A stretch of 64,000 nucleotides of DNA from Sialis fuliginosa. Its lineage: Eukaryota > Arthropoda > Insecta > Megaloptera > Sialidae. The stretch's first letter is position 1; the number at the start of each line of letters is the position of its first letter. The notes beneath the pieces are model-generated. The model had not been told where the DNA came from and searched no databases. It worked only from the letters and a program-made list of their open reading frames with translations. Below, piece by piece: positions 50,610 to 62,161 of the stretch. Position numbers and translations under genes: made by a program. Location: NCBI GenBank assembly GCA_961205875.1, contig OY540813.1:12309001-12373000 (forward strand), given 5' to 3'.

Positions 50610-51392
50610 TATCTATCTCTTTTTGTCAGAAGAATGAAATTGTTACTTCTGTTTAAATAATCACAAGTATATCCCAAACCATTTTCTATCTCTTTCTTTC
50701 GACACGGCTCTGTTTTCGAGTTAGATGAGCGGTCCATGCTCTATGTATGTGGTACCAGTCATGTAAATCTCCAAATGGACCAATCAGAACCCAGCATCTG
50801 CTATTTAACAGATGTGTACCAAGCTCTCAACGAAATCAGGCTCTATTCTGTTTTGTAGATTTTCGATAAATTTATTACTATTAATAATTAATAATAATGA
50901 TTTTATCTTATTGTTAGTATTAACTTACCCTTTAAATTTAATTCGATAAAATTTTTATCTAAACACACAAAAGTTGTGTTTAACAAAACTGTACTTATAC
51001 TTACTATTTTTATTTTTTTCACAAGTGCACTCTGTAGAAATTCATATTATAAAATAATTTTCAAGTCTATTAAAGACTGCAGTCGTAAAACTAAACTTCC
51101 TAGTTTCATCAATGTAGATTCTCTCAAAGTTTCAATGATGTAGACACAAATAAATATAAACAGTTTGTACCTACATATATACACATTTACATTCTCGTAT
51201 TAGAGACGTATTAATGTATTTTGTGGCCCCAGATTGCAAATATTAGAAAATTATTTTTATTTGAAAAAAAAAGAATGTAAAAATTAAGTTTATATGCAAA
51301 TAAATGAGAGTTCGCACGAAAGAGATCGGGTAATATTACCTAAACTTATTGTTTTTTATCGCGATCGTCTCGTCTAATGTCTCATACTAACC
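50610..51392. other. AT-rich with a repeat fragment
   Basis: 50757-50850 repeats the CAGTCATGTAAAT / GCTATTTAACAGAT / GTACCAAGCT blocks seen at 34383-34440. Nothing else recognised. Confidence 0.4.
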
Positions 51393-51585
51393 CAGGGCTG
51401 GCCAACCCGCAATATGAGGCAGTGTCCCAGAGTCCCCCGCAGCAGCGTGAAAATTGGGTCGGCAAGATTAAGGAACAAAAAAAACTAGTAAAACTATGAA
51501 TTGAGGTAGCAACGAAAAAAAATGATCTTCAATTTTTATATTTTGCATATAGTGTTGGGCCCCAGAGCTTCCAGTTACGACCCTG
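51393..51585. mobile_element. hAT-type remnant with unlike ends
   Basis: The left end CAGGGCTGGCCAACCCGC is one hAT type, and the right end AGTTACGACCCTG is the type seen at 47904. No target duplication matches. It may be two overlapping fragments and not one element. Confidence 0.4.
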
Positions 51586-52482
51586 TATATTGTATATGTA
51601 TACTTTTATAATTTCCTTCGTCCAATAAACACCCCCAATTCACTTCTTCTGATAAGTAGGTATATATTACATAGCAATAATAGCCTTACTTATTTATTAT
51701 TTAGATATTTAAAACAATTAAATTTGTCACTAATACATCACTGTTCTGAGCATCTATCTCAGACTCAGAAGTTAAAAATACATAAATACGGAAGTAATCA
51801 CATAGGTGTCTACTTTATAATACACATCCTACATTGCTACAATATGGGTTCTCAAAAGCATTCTGCTAACTGCTGATCCATTGTTCTTGTCAAAATATCA
51901 GTTCAGAGTATTATATAAAACACGTCTAGGTTATTATGTAACAAACATCTAGAATTGTGTAATGATTTCAATGAATGTGTATATATACAGAGGCGTAGCT
52001 AGGGCAAAGCGGGGGCGCCAGGCCCAGGTCGCCAGAATAAAATCAGATCTAACCACTAGTGACCGACCTAAGAATCGGTTTCGATTTCGACCAAAATTAC
52101 ATGTTTCGAGTTCGATCAAAAAATGACAGAAACTTTCGGCCGTGCTATATGTATGTATGTATAGGTACTCGATTCCATTCGTATGTCCGCCCGAATACTT
52201 GGCGTGAATTAAATTATAGAAAAGATAAACATATTGTTTATTTATACATTTATAATTAGCTTTGAACTATAAAATCGAATATTTCTGAAATGTCAAAGTT
52301 ATTGTGAATGTTATGACATGTGAATTAATCGATAATATTGAGCTCTTAAGCAGGTATTGCTTATTTAATTTATTTATTTTTAATTTAATTTTAATGTTAC
52401 ATGTTTTCTATTCAATTCAAAATGGCAACCACCACGTACATTCCAATTAAAAAGTTAGGACCATTATTCTCAAAAATTTTGA
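51586..52482. other. AT-rich with a lone hAT-type end
   Basis: CAGAGGCGTAGCTAGGGC at 51990 followed by a GC-rich stretch looks like a hAT left end. The open frame at 52059-52259 has no domain and is not taken as a gene. Confidence 0.4.
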
Positions 52483-52720
52483 AAAAACTGAAACGTTTGA
52501 GCGGAAATTTTTCGAGAACGTTTTAAATTACAGACCTGCAATTTAAAAATATTAACTTTTCATCTTATTTTTCTATACAATAAGCATACTTTTAACTGTT
52601 TTAACGATATCGAAAACACAAAAAAATTTTATACGTATTTCATGGTTCAAATTTCAACTTTTCGTAAAAATTATCAACTTAAAGATAATAAAATAAGAAG
52701 TAACATAATAAACTATTAAC
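52483..52720. repeat. Diverged single-arm copy of the 38.2-kb palindrome
   Basis: It shares CAAAATTTTGAAAAAACTGAAA-type sequence, TCGAGAACG.TTTAA.TTACAGAC, AACTTTTCA..TTATTTTTCT and TACAATAA.CATACTTTTAAC with 38673-38890 in the same order, with many differences. Only one arm is present, so this is an older or truncated relative. Confidence 0.65.
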
Positions 52721-53069
52721 TATATTAATAATAATGTTTATTATGTTTCATGTAATTTTTCATTTAAACAGAGCTTTTTAATAGTAATAGATACATTCAA
52801 ATGCGCGAATATCCAATCACACATTCACGATCCAAAAAAAATCGTCTACGCTCACGTCGGATTACAGCTATGAGCCGAAAAATTCATGGCTCACACCCAG
52901 ATCTACCCTGGATTCAACTAAAACTGGTTATGAAAATCTCACCCCCATGGTTGTAATTAAAAGTCTTAACAAAACATAATTACAACGAAAATTTAACGAC
53001 AGGTTATAGGGCTGAATAAACAAAATGTATTATTTAAAATAAAAATATACACCTTAATCACAATAAAAC

Positions 53070-53125
53070 AATATCACTCGACACGTGTTTCGACTTCACA
53101 AGACGTCCTCATCAGGAACCTAACA
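53070..53125 (-). ncRNA. Hammerhead-ribozyme-like motif, copy B
   Basis: On the minus strand CUGAUGA (53115-53109) is followed by G, then GACGUC-UUGU-GAAGUC (stem II, one mismatch). GAAA (53091-53088), palindromic ACACGUGU and GUC ending at 53080 follow. The base before CUGAUGA and the GAGUG after the cut can form four pairs of stem I (two wobble), better than copy A. Homology to copy A covers about 85 bp and includes the AAAATATACACCTTAA block. The extra base before stem II is shared, so it is a family feature and not a chance error. Confidence 0.5.
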
Positions 53126-55985
53126 GTACCACACTGTGACTAAGTTTTGTTTTTTCAGTATTACAGTAAAATTTATTATAGCATCAAACCGGTAATCTGG
53201 GGTCCCCAATAATGTCATCAAATTTAAATTTTGATAATCTTACTACAGTGATTAGTTCATAAAAGAAGTCCTTTTTGTCCATAGGATAATGCGTCACCGC
53301 TAAGCACTGATCTAATTTATGAAAAATAATTATTAATTCATGTTTAAAATTGTTGTTAAATTATTTATAAATTATATAAATTTTTTTATTAACGAATTGT
53401 GATATTTATATAGATACATTATATTATAATTATACTCAAACACCTACAGAAGGTATTTTATTTTCTTTAATGGCAGTGGGAAGGGGGCATATATGCATAA
53501 TCCAAATTTAATTAATTATATATAATTTTTTAATATCAATATTTTTTAAAGTTTTTAACAAAGTCAATTTGTTTTTAATTATCTACCCGTGTACTAATAA
53601 TAAAACAATAGATATTTTCAACAACCTTGGCAGATGTGGTATATATACGTACATAGGTACATACTTGTATAGTTCGTAGGTAAGTACATTAGAAAGTACC
53701 TAGAGTTTAAATAACCAAGTGACGTTATGTTGATTTGAGATGCAGAATTATTTTCAATAAATGTAATATAATTTAAATAAATTTGCTGGCTGACAAACAC
53801 TTTAAACGGGGTATTAATTCATAGTTGTTGATTAGGATACAGTTTTTCTACTGCCAAAGGTACTTGGTCAGGAAGAACTTATATTATCCAATATTATAAA
53901 TAAACTAAAAAATCTGTAAGCACTTTCAAAAGGGGTATTAATTCTGTGATAGCATCTATGGATTAGCTATAGAATTTAGAGCAGTGATACTTCAACTTAT
54001 TATAATATAACACAGTTGGCGGCTCTGGCCATACAAAATAATTTACATAATATTACCACTGTTTTAATACCGTTGGTGTTTATTTACTACGCGTGCGCGA
54101 AACTTGTCAAACACTTCATGAAACTTCAAGGGATTTTTTTTGTGTGTGGAGGGAGAAGATATTAGAAATATTAGAATCATATACTTACATGTATTTTTAT
54201 GCAAAACTAATGTACTTACCTACGTAGGTTTTTTAGCTGCATTTTTGTAGATTATAGAGCACTTTAGAGCAAGCTTTCCTATTTTTTTTTAATAATGAAA
54301 CATTGTATTTTTCTTAAGATTTATCTTTTAATTCTCTATACCTTAATAAAATGTTACTGTAACAATAAAAATCAACCAAATTTTAAAATGTCATTTATTT
54401 AAAAAATAACTAAAATTTAAAAAGAAATTAAAAGCACTAACATGTAGATTACAACATAATTATTAATATTAAAATATTTTATAAAAAAAATAAAAGAAGT
54501 ATAAGGCAAAGTGCAACATTTTGAAAAAAAAAGACTAGATAGTACATACAAAGTTATTCAGTAGAAATATCTTCATGGTTTCATATTGACAATAAACTTA
54601 AATTATAGTAAAATAAAAAAATATGAGTATGCAGTACCTTATACGTAGCCACAAAAAGAATTATATATATTTATCAATTTATAATGTTAAAATATAAAAC
54701 AAAAAATAAAAATAGCAATAACTATATACTAAAACAAGCATTGGAAATCTTTAATAATAACAATGGCACATCATTTTTTTTATTAGATATAATTAAGGGC
54801 ATAGCTACAGGAGCTTTGGCACAGGGAAGAAGTGAAATGATGGGGACTACATGTAGCTTGTTCTAAAAATGAAATCTGCAGTTGTAAAAGCTAATTTGTG
54901 TAGTTTAAAAATTACAAGTAGAAATAAAAATATAAAAAAATATAAGTGTAAAGCAAAACAAAAAATTTGTAAGAGAGAAATATACAAAATCTATAGAGCA
55001 AAAAAAAGAAGATATTTGCAGTTGAAAATTTTTCTTAAAATGGACTAAATTATAAATATGTAGATGTCTCATTTGTCTACAATTTAAAAAGTCCAACTGC
55101 CAATTATTTGCACAACAAAGTAAACTATACAAATATTATATACCTATCAAGAATGGCCAGTGTGATTCCTAATTTCCTAAAAGCCTATAAATAATAATTT
55201 TAATCTATAATTAATATTTTACTTTCAAATTTTATACTTAACTAAAAAAAAATTATTGGCTGCAAAGAGTATTATTTTTATTTTTATTTATAGTAATAAA
55301 AAAAACATTGTTTTTGGTTTCCGAAAGCACTTAGGCCATAGACCCAATGTACTAACTCCGATGTTTTCCCTTACCCCCTTGACAACAACTATCCCCTTAA
55401 TGAAGTTTATAATGTTTGTTATTGGGAATTTAGTAAATTATCCTGGTTCAACAAAGTATAAGTTTCCCAGGTACCTCAGTTTCCTGTTCATCAAAGCAAT
55501 GTAATATAAATGAAATCAACTATTTTACAATAAGACAACCTTTATATCTCAAAAACAATAAAAAAATATTGCACTTTTTAATACACTACATATTTTTATC
55601 GTAAAAAGAAAGTTGACAACCAAATAAATGTTTTTTAAACAAAAAAAAAACTAAAAAATATTGTTATAAATGCTTTTATCAGTTTTTTATATTGATTATG
55701 ATCGTAAGTGCCGACTTGACATTGGCAGGAAAGGAAAATTATCCCCGTTACCGATATAAATGGGTAAAATGGTAAAAATAATTGTTGGCACTTGTATATA
55801 ATAATATGTACACTTTCCAACGACGATATATATAATATAATAGTAGTAATGTTAAAATATTAATAATAACAGCTTAATTGCATAAACATCAGAATTTATT
55901 TATTCCATCTAAAAGGTATAATTTTTATTTTAAAATATCAATTACATGTATGATTGTATTTAATTGTTATTTATTATATTTTTAG
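53126..55985. other. AT-rich stretch without a firm gene
   Basis: Short open frames at 54684-54866 and 55256-55504 lack splice context or domains. CAGTGATACTTCAAC near 53984 resembles a hAT-type end without a partner. Confidence 0.4.
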
Positions 55986-56030
55986 CCTGACGATGATTCA
56001 ATGAATCGAAAGCTCGCATTTATTTTTGTC
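55986..56030 (+). repeat. Penelope-like repeat motif with CUGACGA and GAAA
   Basis: CCTGACGAT is followed by a perfect 5-bp hairpin GATTC-AAT-GAATC and GAAAGCTCG. This is the CUGANGA-hairpin-GAAA layout with one extra base before the stem, as at 29.8 and 53.1 kb. I recall phrases of this form from Penelope-like element debris in invertebrates. No stem III or cleavage triplet is evident, so it is not called a ribozyme. Confidence 0.4.
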
Positions 56031-56209
56031 TTAAATAAATTCTAACGTTCACGCAATTAAACTGTTAATATATACATATATATATAATATATAATGAATT
56101 GTATTTCTCAATAACTACTTTTGAAAAATATTACAACTAATAGAATATAGTTCATTATTCTTAATTAAAAAAAATTGTTTATTATGTCATTTTATATTAA
56201 TATTCAATA

Positions 56210-56344
56210 CAGAGGAACCTCGTTATAATGTTATTTGGGGGGAAAATACATACTAACAAAATATTTTAACATGAGGTCTTATGGAAGAATGCCAGACCTA
56301 AAAAACTTACTATTAAAGCAAAATGTACTAACGAGGTTTCACTA
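56210..56344. mobile_element. 135-bp pogo/Tigger-like MITE (probable)
   Basis: The left end CAGAGGAACCTCGTTATAA and the right end ACGAGGTTTCACTA are near-inverse, and TA flanks both sides (56208-56209, 56345-56346). A CAGTGAAACCTCGTTA-type terminus is a familiar pogo/Tigger form. Confidence 0.6.
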
Positions 56345-57112
56345 TATTTATTCAGGCTAACCGATGTGGTGGAATGTGATGAGGAGGGGGGACTTGTCAA
56401 ATAGCAAAATGTTAATTAATTTAGCATTACATATATAAGTATATATGAAGTAAAAATATTCAGCCACTGTTAAAAGCCCACTGAACATATTCAGTTATAT
56501 TTGTTATTACAGTAAATAAAATTAAACAAGCATTAAATGTTCAAAATTATTTTTTCAGTTTCAGAACAAAAATCAACTTACAAGTTTGTAAATAGTAGAT
56601 TTATTTTTAATCATATCAAATCCTAAATTAAATTAAAATATACTTAATCGACTGTATGGAAAATATATCTACTTACATTTGTAGTTAATAATAACAGAAA
56701 GATTCTGTACTTGTATAAAATACTATTTTATTACTTTTATTATCAAAAAGATATACATATATACTATGTATTAGAAATATCATTGAAAATATCTCAAGTA
56801 AAACTTATATTATATCATTAATATAAATATAAAAATATTTTTACGACTCTTATGCTTCAGAAATACTTTTTTTTAATCACTTATAATTAACTTGAATATT
56901 TCTGGCACTTTTATGCAACGAATCTATTATTTTTAATGTCAACAAAATTGATAAAAATATATTTACGCAATTATCTACTTAATATACAGTAAAATATCAC
57001 AGAAGTGATGACCTCATAATGTTTGTTGGTCATTTTTTTTATCTACAAAGACAAATGCATTGTTAGAATATAAAATCAACACTTTAGGAACTATAAATAT
57101 TTTTCCGATTAC
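56345..57112. other. AT-rich, no gene seen
   Basis: No exon recognised. It would be intron or flanking DNA if the candidate exon at 57113-57190 is real. Confidence 0.35.
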
Positions 57113-57190
57113 CTATATTCTTTCTTGGTCTGGTAACATCTTCATTAAAATTTATAACAAAATTTGAAGCAATTAAGTCTTTTTCAGTTT
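57113..57190 (-). CDS. Candidate internal coding exon, 78 nt
   Basis: On the minus strand a CTCACAG acceptor (57192-57191) and an ATAG|GTAATC donor (57112-57111) bound an open frame reading TEKDLIASNFVINFNEDV and then TRPRKNI, a composition more protein-like than the surrounding AT-rich translation. The exon starts with two bases of a codon and ends with one. Neither neighbour exon was found, and the preceding gene on this strand (57911-58199) already ends in a stop. It is either part of a further minus-strand gene or a chance match. Confidence 0.3.
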
Positions 57191-57653
57191 CTGTGAGATG
57201 AACACATAAATTGTCATTATAATATAATCTATATACTAAACAAAAAGTATACTTAAAATGACTAATATACATACTTATATGCATACATAATTTTCTAATT
57301 TATATATCTCTTAAATTTACATTTACAAAGCTTGAAATTTTTCATATAATATTACTGTGTTCTGAAGGCTAAAATTATGTTGACACTAATTAGTGTTGAA
57401 TTTTCAAATAGTTTAGCATAGTAATATTACTTTATACATACTTATGTAAGAGTTGTTCTAAAACTTAATTAAATTAAAACTATTACAATACATGTAAAAA
57501 ATTCATAAAGCTTTGTAAATATCTATATTTATACATGTAGTATGCACACAGTAAAACTCTTATCAAAAGGTCAATTTTAAAATCAATTAAAATTGTGTAA
57601 TTTATTTGCTGAAGAATTTTAATGATCATTATTAATTGTTGGTATAAGATATA
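57191..57653. other. AT-rich, no gene seen
   Basis: No exon recognised. Confidence 0.35.
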
Positions 57654-57659
57654 TTTATT
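57654..57659 (-). terminator. Possible poly(A) signal of the glutaredoxin-like gene
   Basis: AATAAA on the minus strand lies about 255 bp past the stop codon of the gene at 57911-58199. The hexamer is common in such AT-rich DNA, so the call rests on position only. Confidence 0.3.
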
Positions 57660-57910
57660 ATTCTGCAAGTATAAGTAGTAATTTGAATTTTACTGTATAT
57701 GAGAAACCAAAACAACTAACTATCTAAATCAAAATCAATGTTTTCATAAAAAAAAAATTAATGAGAGACGAGAGATACCAACTAAATGACTGAAGAATAG
57801 TATAGTTAATCATAATAAATTTAAATCAGTTTATACATTATACATGTATAAATACAAATATGTTTTTTTTTTAGTGGCAACACTCTTGTAACCTAAAATA
57901 AAACTTATTT

Positions 57911-58199
57911 TCATTCAAAATACAATTTATGAATCATTTCAATTTCACACAATCTGTTTTCCAGTAGAGAAGCATCCAATCTGTGCTTGCACAGGTACTG
58001 TCCGTTAAGAAATAAAACTGGTATTTCATTCTTGTACAATTTTAACCATTTTAAGTTTTCCGGTGAGCAAATATCCACTGTGTGTACTTCGCAGCGGTGC
58101 ATAAAAGGCTGAAGTTCAGTTTTGATCTCATCGCAAAGGGAACATTCTTTTTTCGTGTACATTGTGATCAAAGGCACTTCAGGTTGATTTGTGTCATGC
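57911..58199 (-). CDS. Glutaredoxin-like protein (C5orf63/YDR286C type), last exon
   Basis: A thioredoxin-fold protein of the small glutaredoxin-like (DUF836) family; the exact substrate is not known for the family. The exon gives 95 residues and a TGA stop. MYTKKECSLCDEIKTEL carries the CxxC-type redox pair (C19 and C22 of this exon) after the first beta strand, and YKNEIPVLFLNG holds the cis-proline and strand-3 region, followed by LCKHRLDASLLENRL, the usual closing helix. The open frame runs further upstream without an ATG. The TTTTTTCCATAG acceptor at 58201-58200 makes an upstream exon likely; it would supply the start and possibly a targeting peptide, and I could not place it between here and 60.6 kb. 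It follows the ACAT1 gene on the same strand. Confidence 0.8.
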
Positions 58200-60635
58200 C
58201 TATGGAAAAAATATACCACTAAATTAAATGCTTTCTCCAATGGAATTGATTAAGTATGAATGATGAGATACATTATTCCCAAATTTTAAATTTATTCTGC
58301 TTAATTTTAAATTATTCTGCAAGCACATAGGCCATAGGCTCATCCTAAGTATATAGTTATATAAAATTACTTAATAATAATTATAACCAGTTCATTTTTC
58401 CCCAGAAGTAGTTACTCACAACTCTTTATGTTTGGCTAATCCAAGAATTTGAATGTCACATTTTAAAAAATATTAGCATATGGATTTGAACTGATAATAA
58501 CTACAATATTAACATAGATTATTATTGAATTTTGAATGAAATTTGATTTCAAGGAAATTTTAATGAAAAGTATTTGTTTTTATTTATAATTTTATATTTC
58601 AAAGCAAGCGTACATATTTTTGGCAAGAATACATTAATTTTATAATATATACTCCTAATCAACAAAAAGCAGTCTTTATAAAATAAGCAAAACGATAAAA
58701 AAAAGTACGTAAAATGATATAGTAATACCCTGTTATACCACTATCCTACTCAATAAAAAATTAGAAACTTATACCCATTAAAGACAGTGCCGATATTATT
58801 CATTTACAGACTCCTTGGACTCTATTCTTAAAAGTTTTATATTGATATTCATAAAAATTATTTCATTCCGGAGAATGCCGGAACCCTAAAAAGATTAAGC
58901 TCAAGACAACTGCCTTAAAAACATAAGACATAAATTGATTCATCTTATTTTTAAATGTAATGTTATACTGCCAATATAATAAAAATAATATAAGAATGAA
59001 CATAAGTACATTGCATATAGTATAAATACAATTTAACCTTCACCTCAACGCAATTTGATGTTTATAAATAATATTATATTAAGTATAAAAAATTTACATA
59101 TACATTTTTACTCAAGTAATTTGATCGATAGGTAAAGGAGAGATATTAAACATTGTTGTAATTAATGTATATGTCATTGAAATATAAGTGAATTAAATTC
59201 AATTAAAACTGATACTCGAAGTTAATAGTAGGAGATAAATAATAATAGATGTATGATTTTTTATGAATTATGTATCTAAAAAAATATATATGTAGTATAT
59301 ATTTAATATATCACAGTTAAACAGTCTTTACATAGGCTAATAATAATAATTACAACAATATTATTGACACTATATATTTGATATTATCAAAAATTTATTT
59401 ACATCCATCAAAAATGATTTTTTTTGTAGAAAAAATATGTTATTCTCCTGTGTTTTACATTTTTAAATGAAACAATTATAATTTTTAAATTTACAATGCA
59501 CGTTTTTTTAATACAGAAAAAAAAATCAAACCATAATTTTAATAAACTTTTATTATTTTATCTCAAAAAGTATCACGCCCCATTTTAAATTTTGACTAAC
59601 ATATTTAATTTAAAAAATATTCAGAAAGATCACAATTCGAAATGCAGAATAAATTTAATTTAACATTTAAAATATATGTAAAACAGGATTAAAATAGAAA
59701 ACGATAGCAAATATTTAATTTTTATGTTATAAATATTGTAAAAAATGTTTGATAACTATATAATATCTTGTTTCTTACTATGGTAAGATCAGAAATATAA
59801 TAATTTAACATTTTTAATATGTAAATATTCAATAACAAGTTTTGGCACATATCATAAAAACAAAATAAAATATAAACATTTTTAAATATTGAATTTCTAA
59901 ATTAAGTATTGTAAAATTATTTTATTAATTAATTAAGTACAATAAAAATGAAACTAAATTTACTCGAGTAAATATATTACAAATGTAAATACGATATCAC
60001 AAAAAAGTAAGAAGAAAATTAATTAAATGATACTTGTGCGTGTTTTAACTTAAAAAACAAAAACAAAAAACAATAACTACCGTACTTAATTCTTAAGATT
60101 TATTTTTTATAATTTAACTATATAAAGCATTCATAATTAGTCATAATCATCACGAATTGTTAATGTATTTAATAATAATTTTTGTTGATCCTAAAATAAC
60201 TTAAAATAATGACTTATCAAAAAAAAAAATTAATTTTAAAATATATTTTAACTAGTTACATATAAATAATTAAATTTTGATTTGTTATCAATAAATAAAT
60301 TTGGAATTTGATATAAACAAATATACACAACTAATGTATATAACCTTGCTTGAAAACAAAATTATTCAAATAATTCTTATCAAAATGTTTTAGTATGGCA
60401 ACAACGATAAGATAGATAATAAAAATGTTTGTTATTTATACCATGTGTAAACTATACTATATATGTATACAAAAATTATGTAATTAATATCAGCAATTAA
60501 AAACATATCATAGTAAATAACAAAGTAAAAAAAATAGTTTTTTATAATTTCTTTTGACGCGCCTTCAGTTTATGAACAATACGATTATATTGATAAATTT
60601 TGATAATTTTAAAATGAATACAAGTAGTTATTGTT
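58200..60635. other. AT-rich DNA between the two metabolic genes
   Basis: It should contain the missing 5' exon(s) of the glutaredoxin-like gene. A GTGAGT donor-like site on the minus strand near 58420 has the right phase for the acceptor at 58200, but no start codon or acceptor opens that frame, so it is not called. Nothing else recognised. Confidence 0.35.
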
Positions 60636-60641
60636 TTTATT
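60636..60641 (-). terminator. Possible poly(A) signal of ACAT1
   Basis: AATAAA on the minus strand lies about 210 bp past the ACAT1 stop. It is plausible by position, but the hexamer is common here. Confidence 0.35.
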
Positions 60642-60848
60642 TAACACTTTAGTTGCCATTCTTATAATATATATTTTTCGGCAGCCAAAAATTTAATCTT
60701 TTTAATTAAAATACCCCAAATTTAAATTAAAAAGCATCTACTGAATATAATTTTAGCACAGAATGAAAGGGAATTACCATATTATGTTAAATATTTGTAA
60801 AAGTGTGATATCTAAAATATGAAATATAAAAAAGTAAAAATAAAAAAC

Positions 60849-62161
60849 TTACAATTTCTCAATAAGGATTGAGGAAGCTCCACCTCCCCCATTACAAATA
60901 GAAGCGACTCCCATTTGGCCTTGCTTCAATGCATGGACTAAATGAACTACAATTCTTGCACCTGACATTCCTATTGGATGTCCCAAACTTACAGCTCCAC
61001 CGTGAATGTTCACCTTCATTGGGTCGAGCTCCAGTTTCATTATGTTAGCCAAAACGACAACACTAAATGCCTCATTGATTTCCCAGAGTGCTATGTCTTG
61101 GCTTTTCACACCAGCCCTCTCTAATAATTTTGGTACTGCGAAAGCAGGAGCGATTGGGAAATCTATAGGATCTGTTGCTGCATCTTGGAATGCTACGACT
61201 CTAGCTAGAGGTTTTACTCCAAGACGTTCAGCATTTTTAGCTGTTGTAAGTATCATCGCGGCTGCTCCATCATTCAGAGTTGATGCATTTCCAGCTGTTA
61301 CCGATCCATTTTCTTTTTGGAAAACTGTAGGAAGTTTCATGAACTTCTCAAAGTTAACTCTTTTGTATTCCTCATCTTCTTTGAACACTATATCAGGCTG
61401 TCCTTTCTTTTGCGGTATATTAATTGGTACAAGTTCTGAAGCAAATGCACTTTGAGCATAAGCCTCTGCACTCCGTTTATAACTAGATATAGCATAATCG
61501 TCTTGCATCTGTCTTGTTATACCAAACTTCTTAGCTGTACTTTCAGCACAATTACCCATGTGGAATTTATTATAGACATCTGTTAATCCGTCAAATACAA
61601 TACCATCTACTAACGTAACTCCGCCGTATGGCGTTTGACCTCTCTTCATATAATAAGGAACATTTGACATAGATTCCATACCGCCGGCTAATATAACATC
61701 CTGTTGTCCACACTGTAGTCCCTGAACTGCCAGCTGGACTGACTTCATACCTGATGCACAAACTTTATTCACTGTTGTACATACAGTTGATTTTGGAAGA
61801 CCAGCAAAAAGTGTTGCTTGTCTTGCAGGTGCTTGTCCCAGACTCCCTTGGCACACATTTCCCATATACACTTCCTTCACTTCCTCTCTTAAAATACCTG
61901 CCCGTTCAACTGCCGCTTGAATTGATATTGCTCCTAGTTTTGGTGCTGGTACTGAAGATAAAGCACCCATAAATGAACCCATTGGGGTTCTTACTGCAGA
62001 TATTATAACTACATCATTAAGGTTTCCTTTCCCACAACAGTAGAACCGTTTTTGGTTAATTAAAAGCTAAAATAAATATATAAATGTCAGGTTACAAATT
62101 TTTAAAATTGAATTTATTCAGTCTATTTACGAACCTTGTTGATTCTTTGTATTCCTGCCAT
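60849..62161 (-). CDS. ACAT1: Mitochondrial acetyl-CoA acetyltransferase (thiolase II), complete, two exons
   Basis: It reversibly joins two acetyl-CoA to acetoacetyl-CoA and cleaves 2-methylacetoacetyl-CoA, in ketone-body and isoleucine metabolism in the matrix. Exon 1 (62161-62135) encodes MAGIQRINK and ends AACAAG|GTTCGT. The 68-bp intron (62134-62067) ends TTTATTTTAG. Exon 2 (62066-60849) resumes in frame with [14 protein letters not shown] and [10 protein letters not shown]. The product has 414 residues, close to the human 427. The short basic, non-acidic N-terminus fits a mitochondrial presequence. Catalytic residues are present: nucleophile C112 in [10 protein letters not shown]340 in NEAF, H372 in GHPIGMSG and C400 in [18 protein letters not shown] and [20 protein letters not shown] are typical of ACAT1. 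The C-terminus IEKL matches the family, so the stop is the true one although TTG|TAAGT resembles a donor. Starting at the exon-2 ATG (61982) would remove the first conserved beta strand. Confidence 0.96.

Noticed and set aside
54684-55504. Short frames at 54684-54866 and 55256-55504
   Set aside because: They have the composition of random AT-rich DNA, no splice context and no recognisable domain.
58200-58240. Extending the glutaredoxin-like protein upstream in the same open frame
   Set aside because: The extension has no ATG, and a strong acceptor lies exactly before the conserved part.
58380-58500. Upstream exon for the glutaredoxin-like gene ending at a GTGAGT site near 58420
   Set aside because: The phase fits, but the frame opens with a stop and has no ATG or acceptor.
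61006-61455. 149-codon plus-strand open frame
   Set aside because: It is the antisense shadow of the ACAT1 exon, whose minus-strand translation matches the thiolase family throughout.
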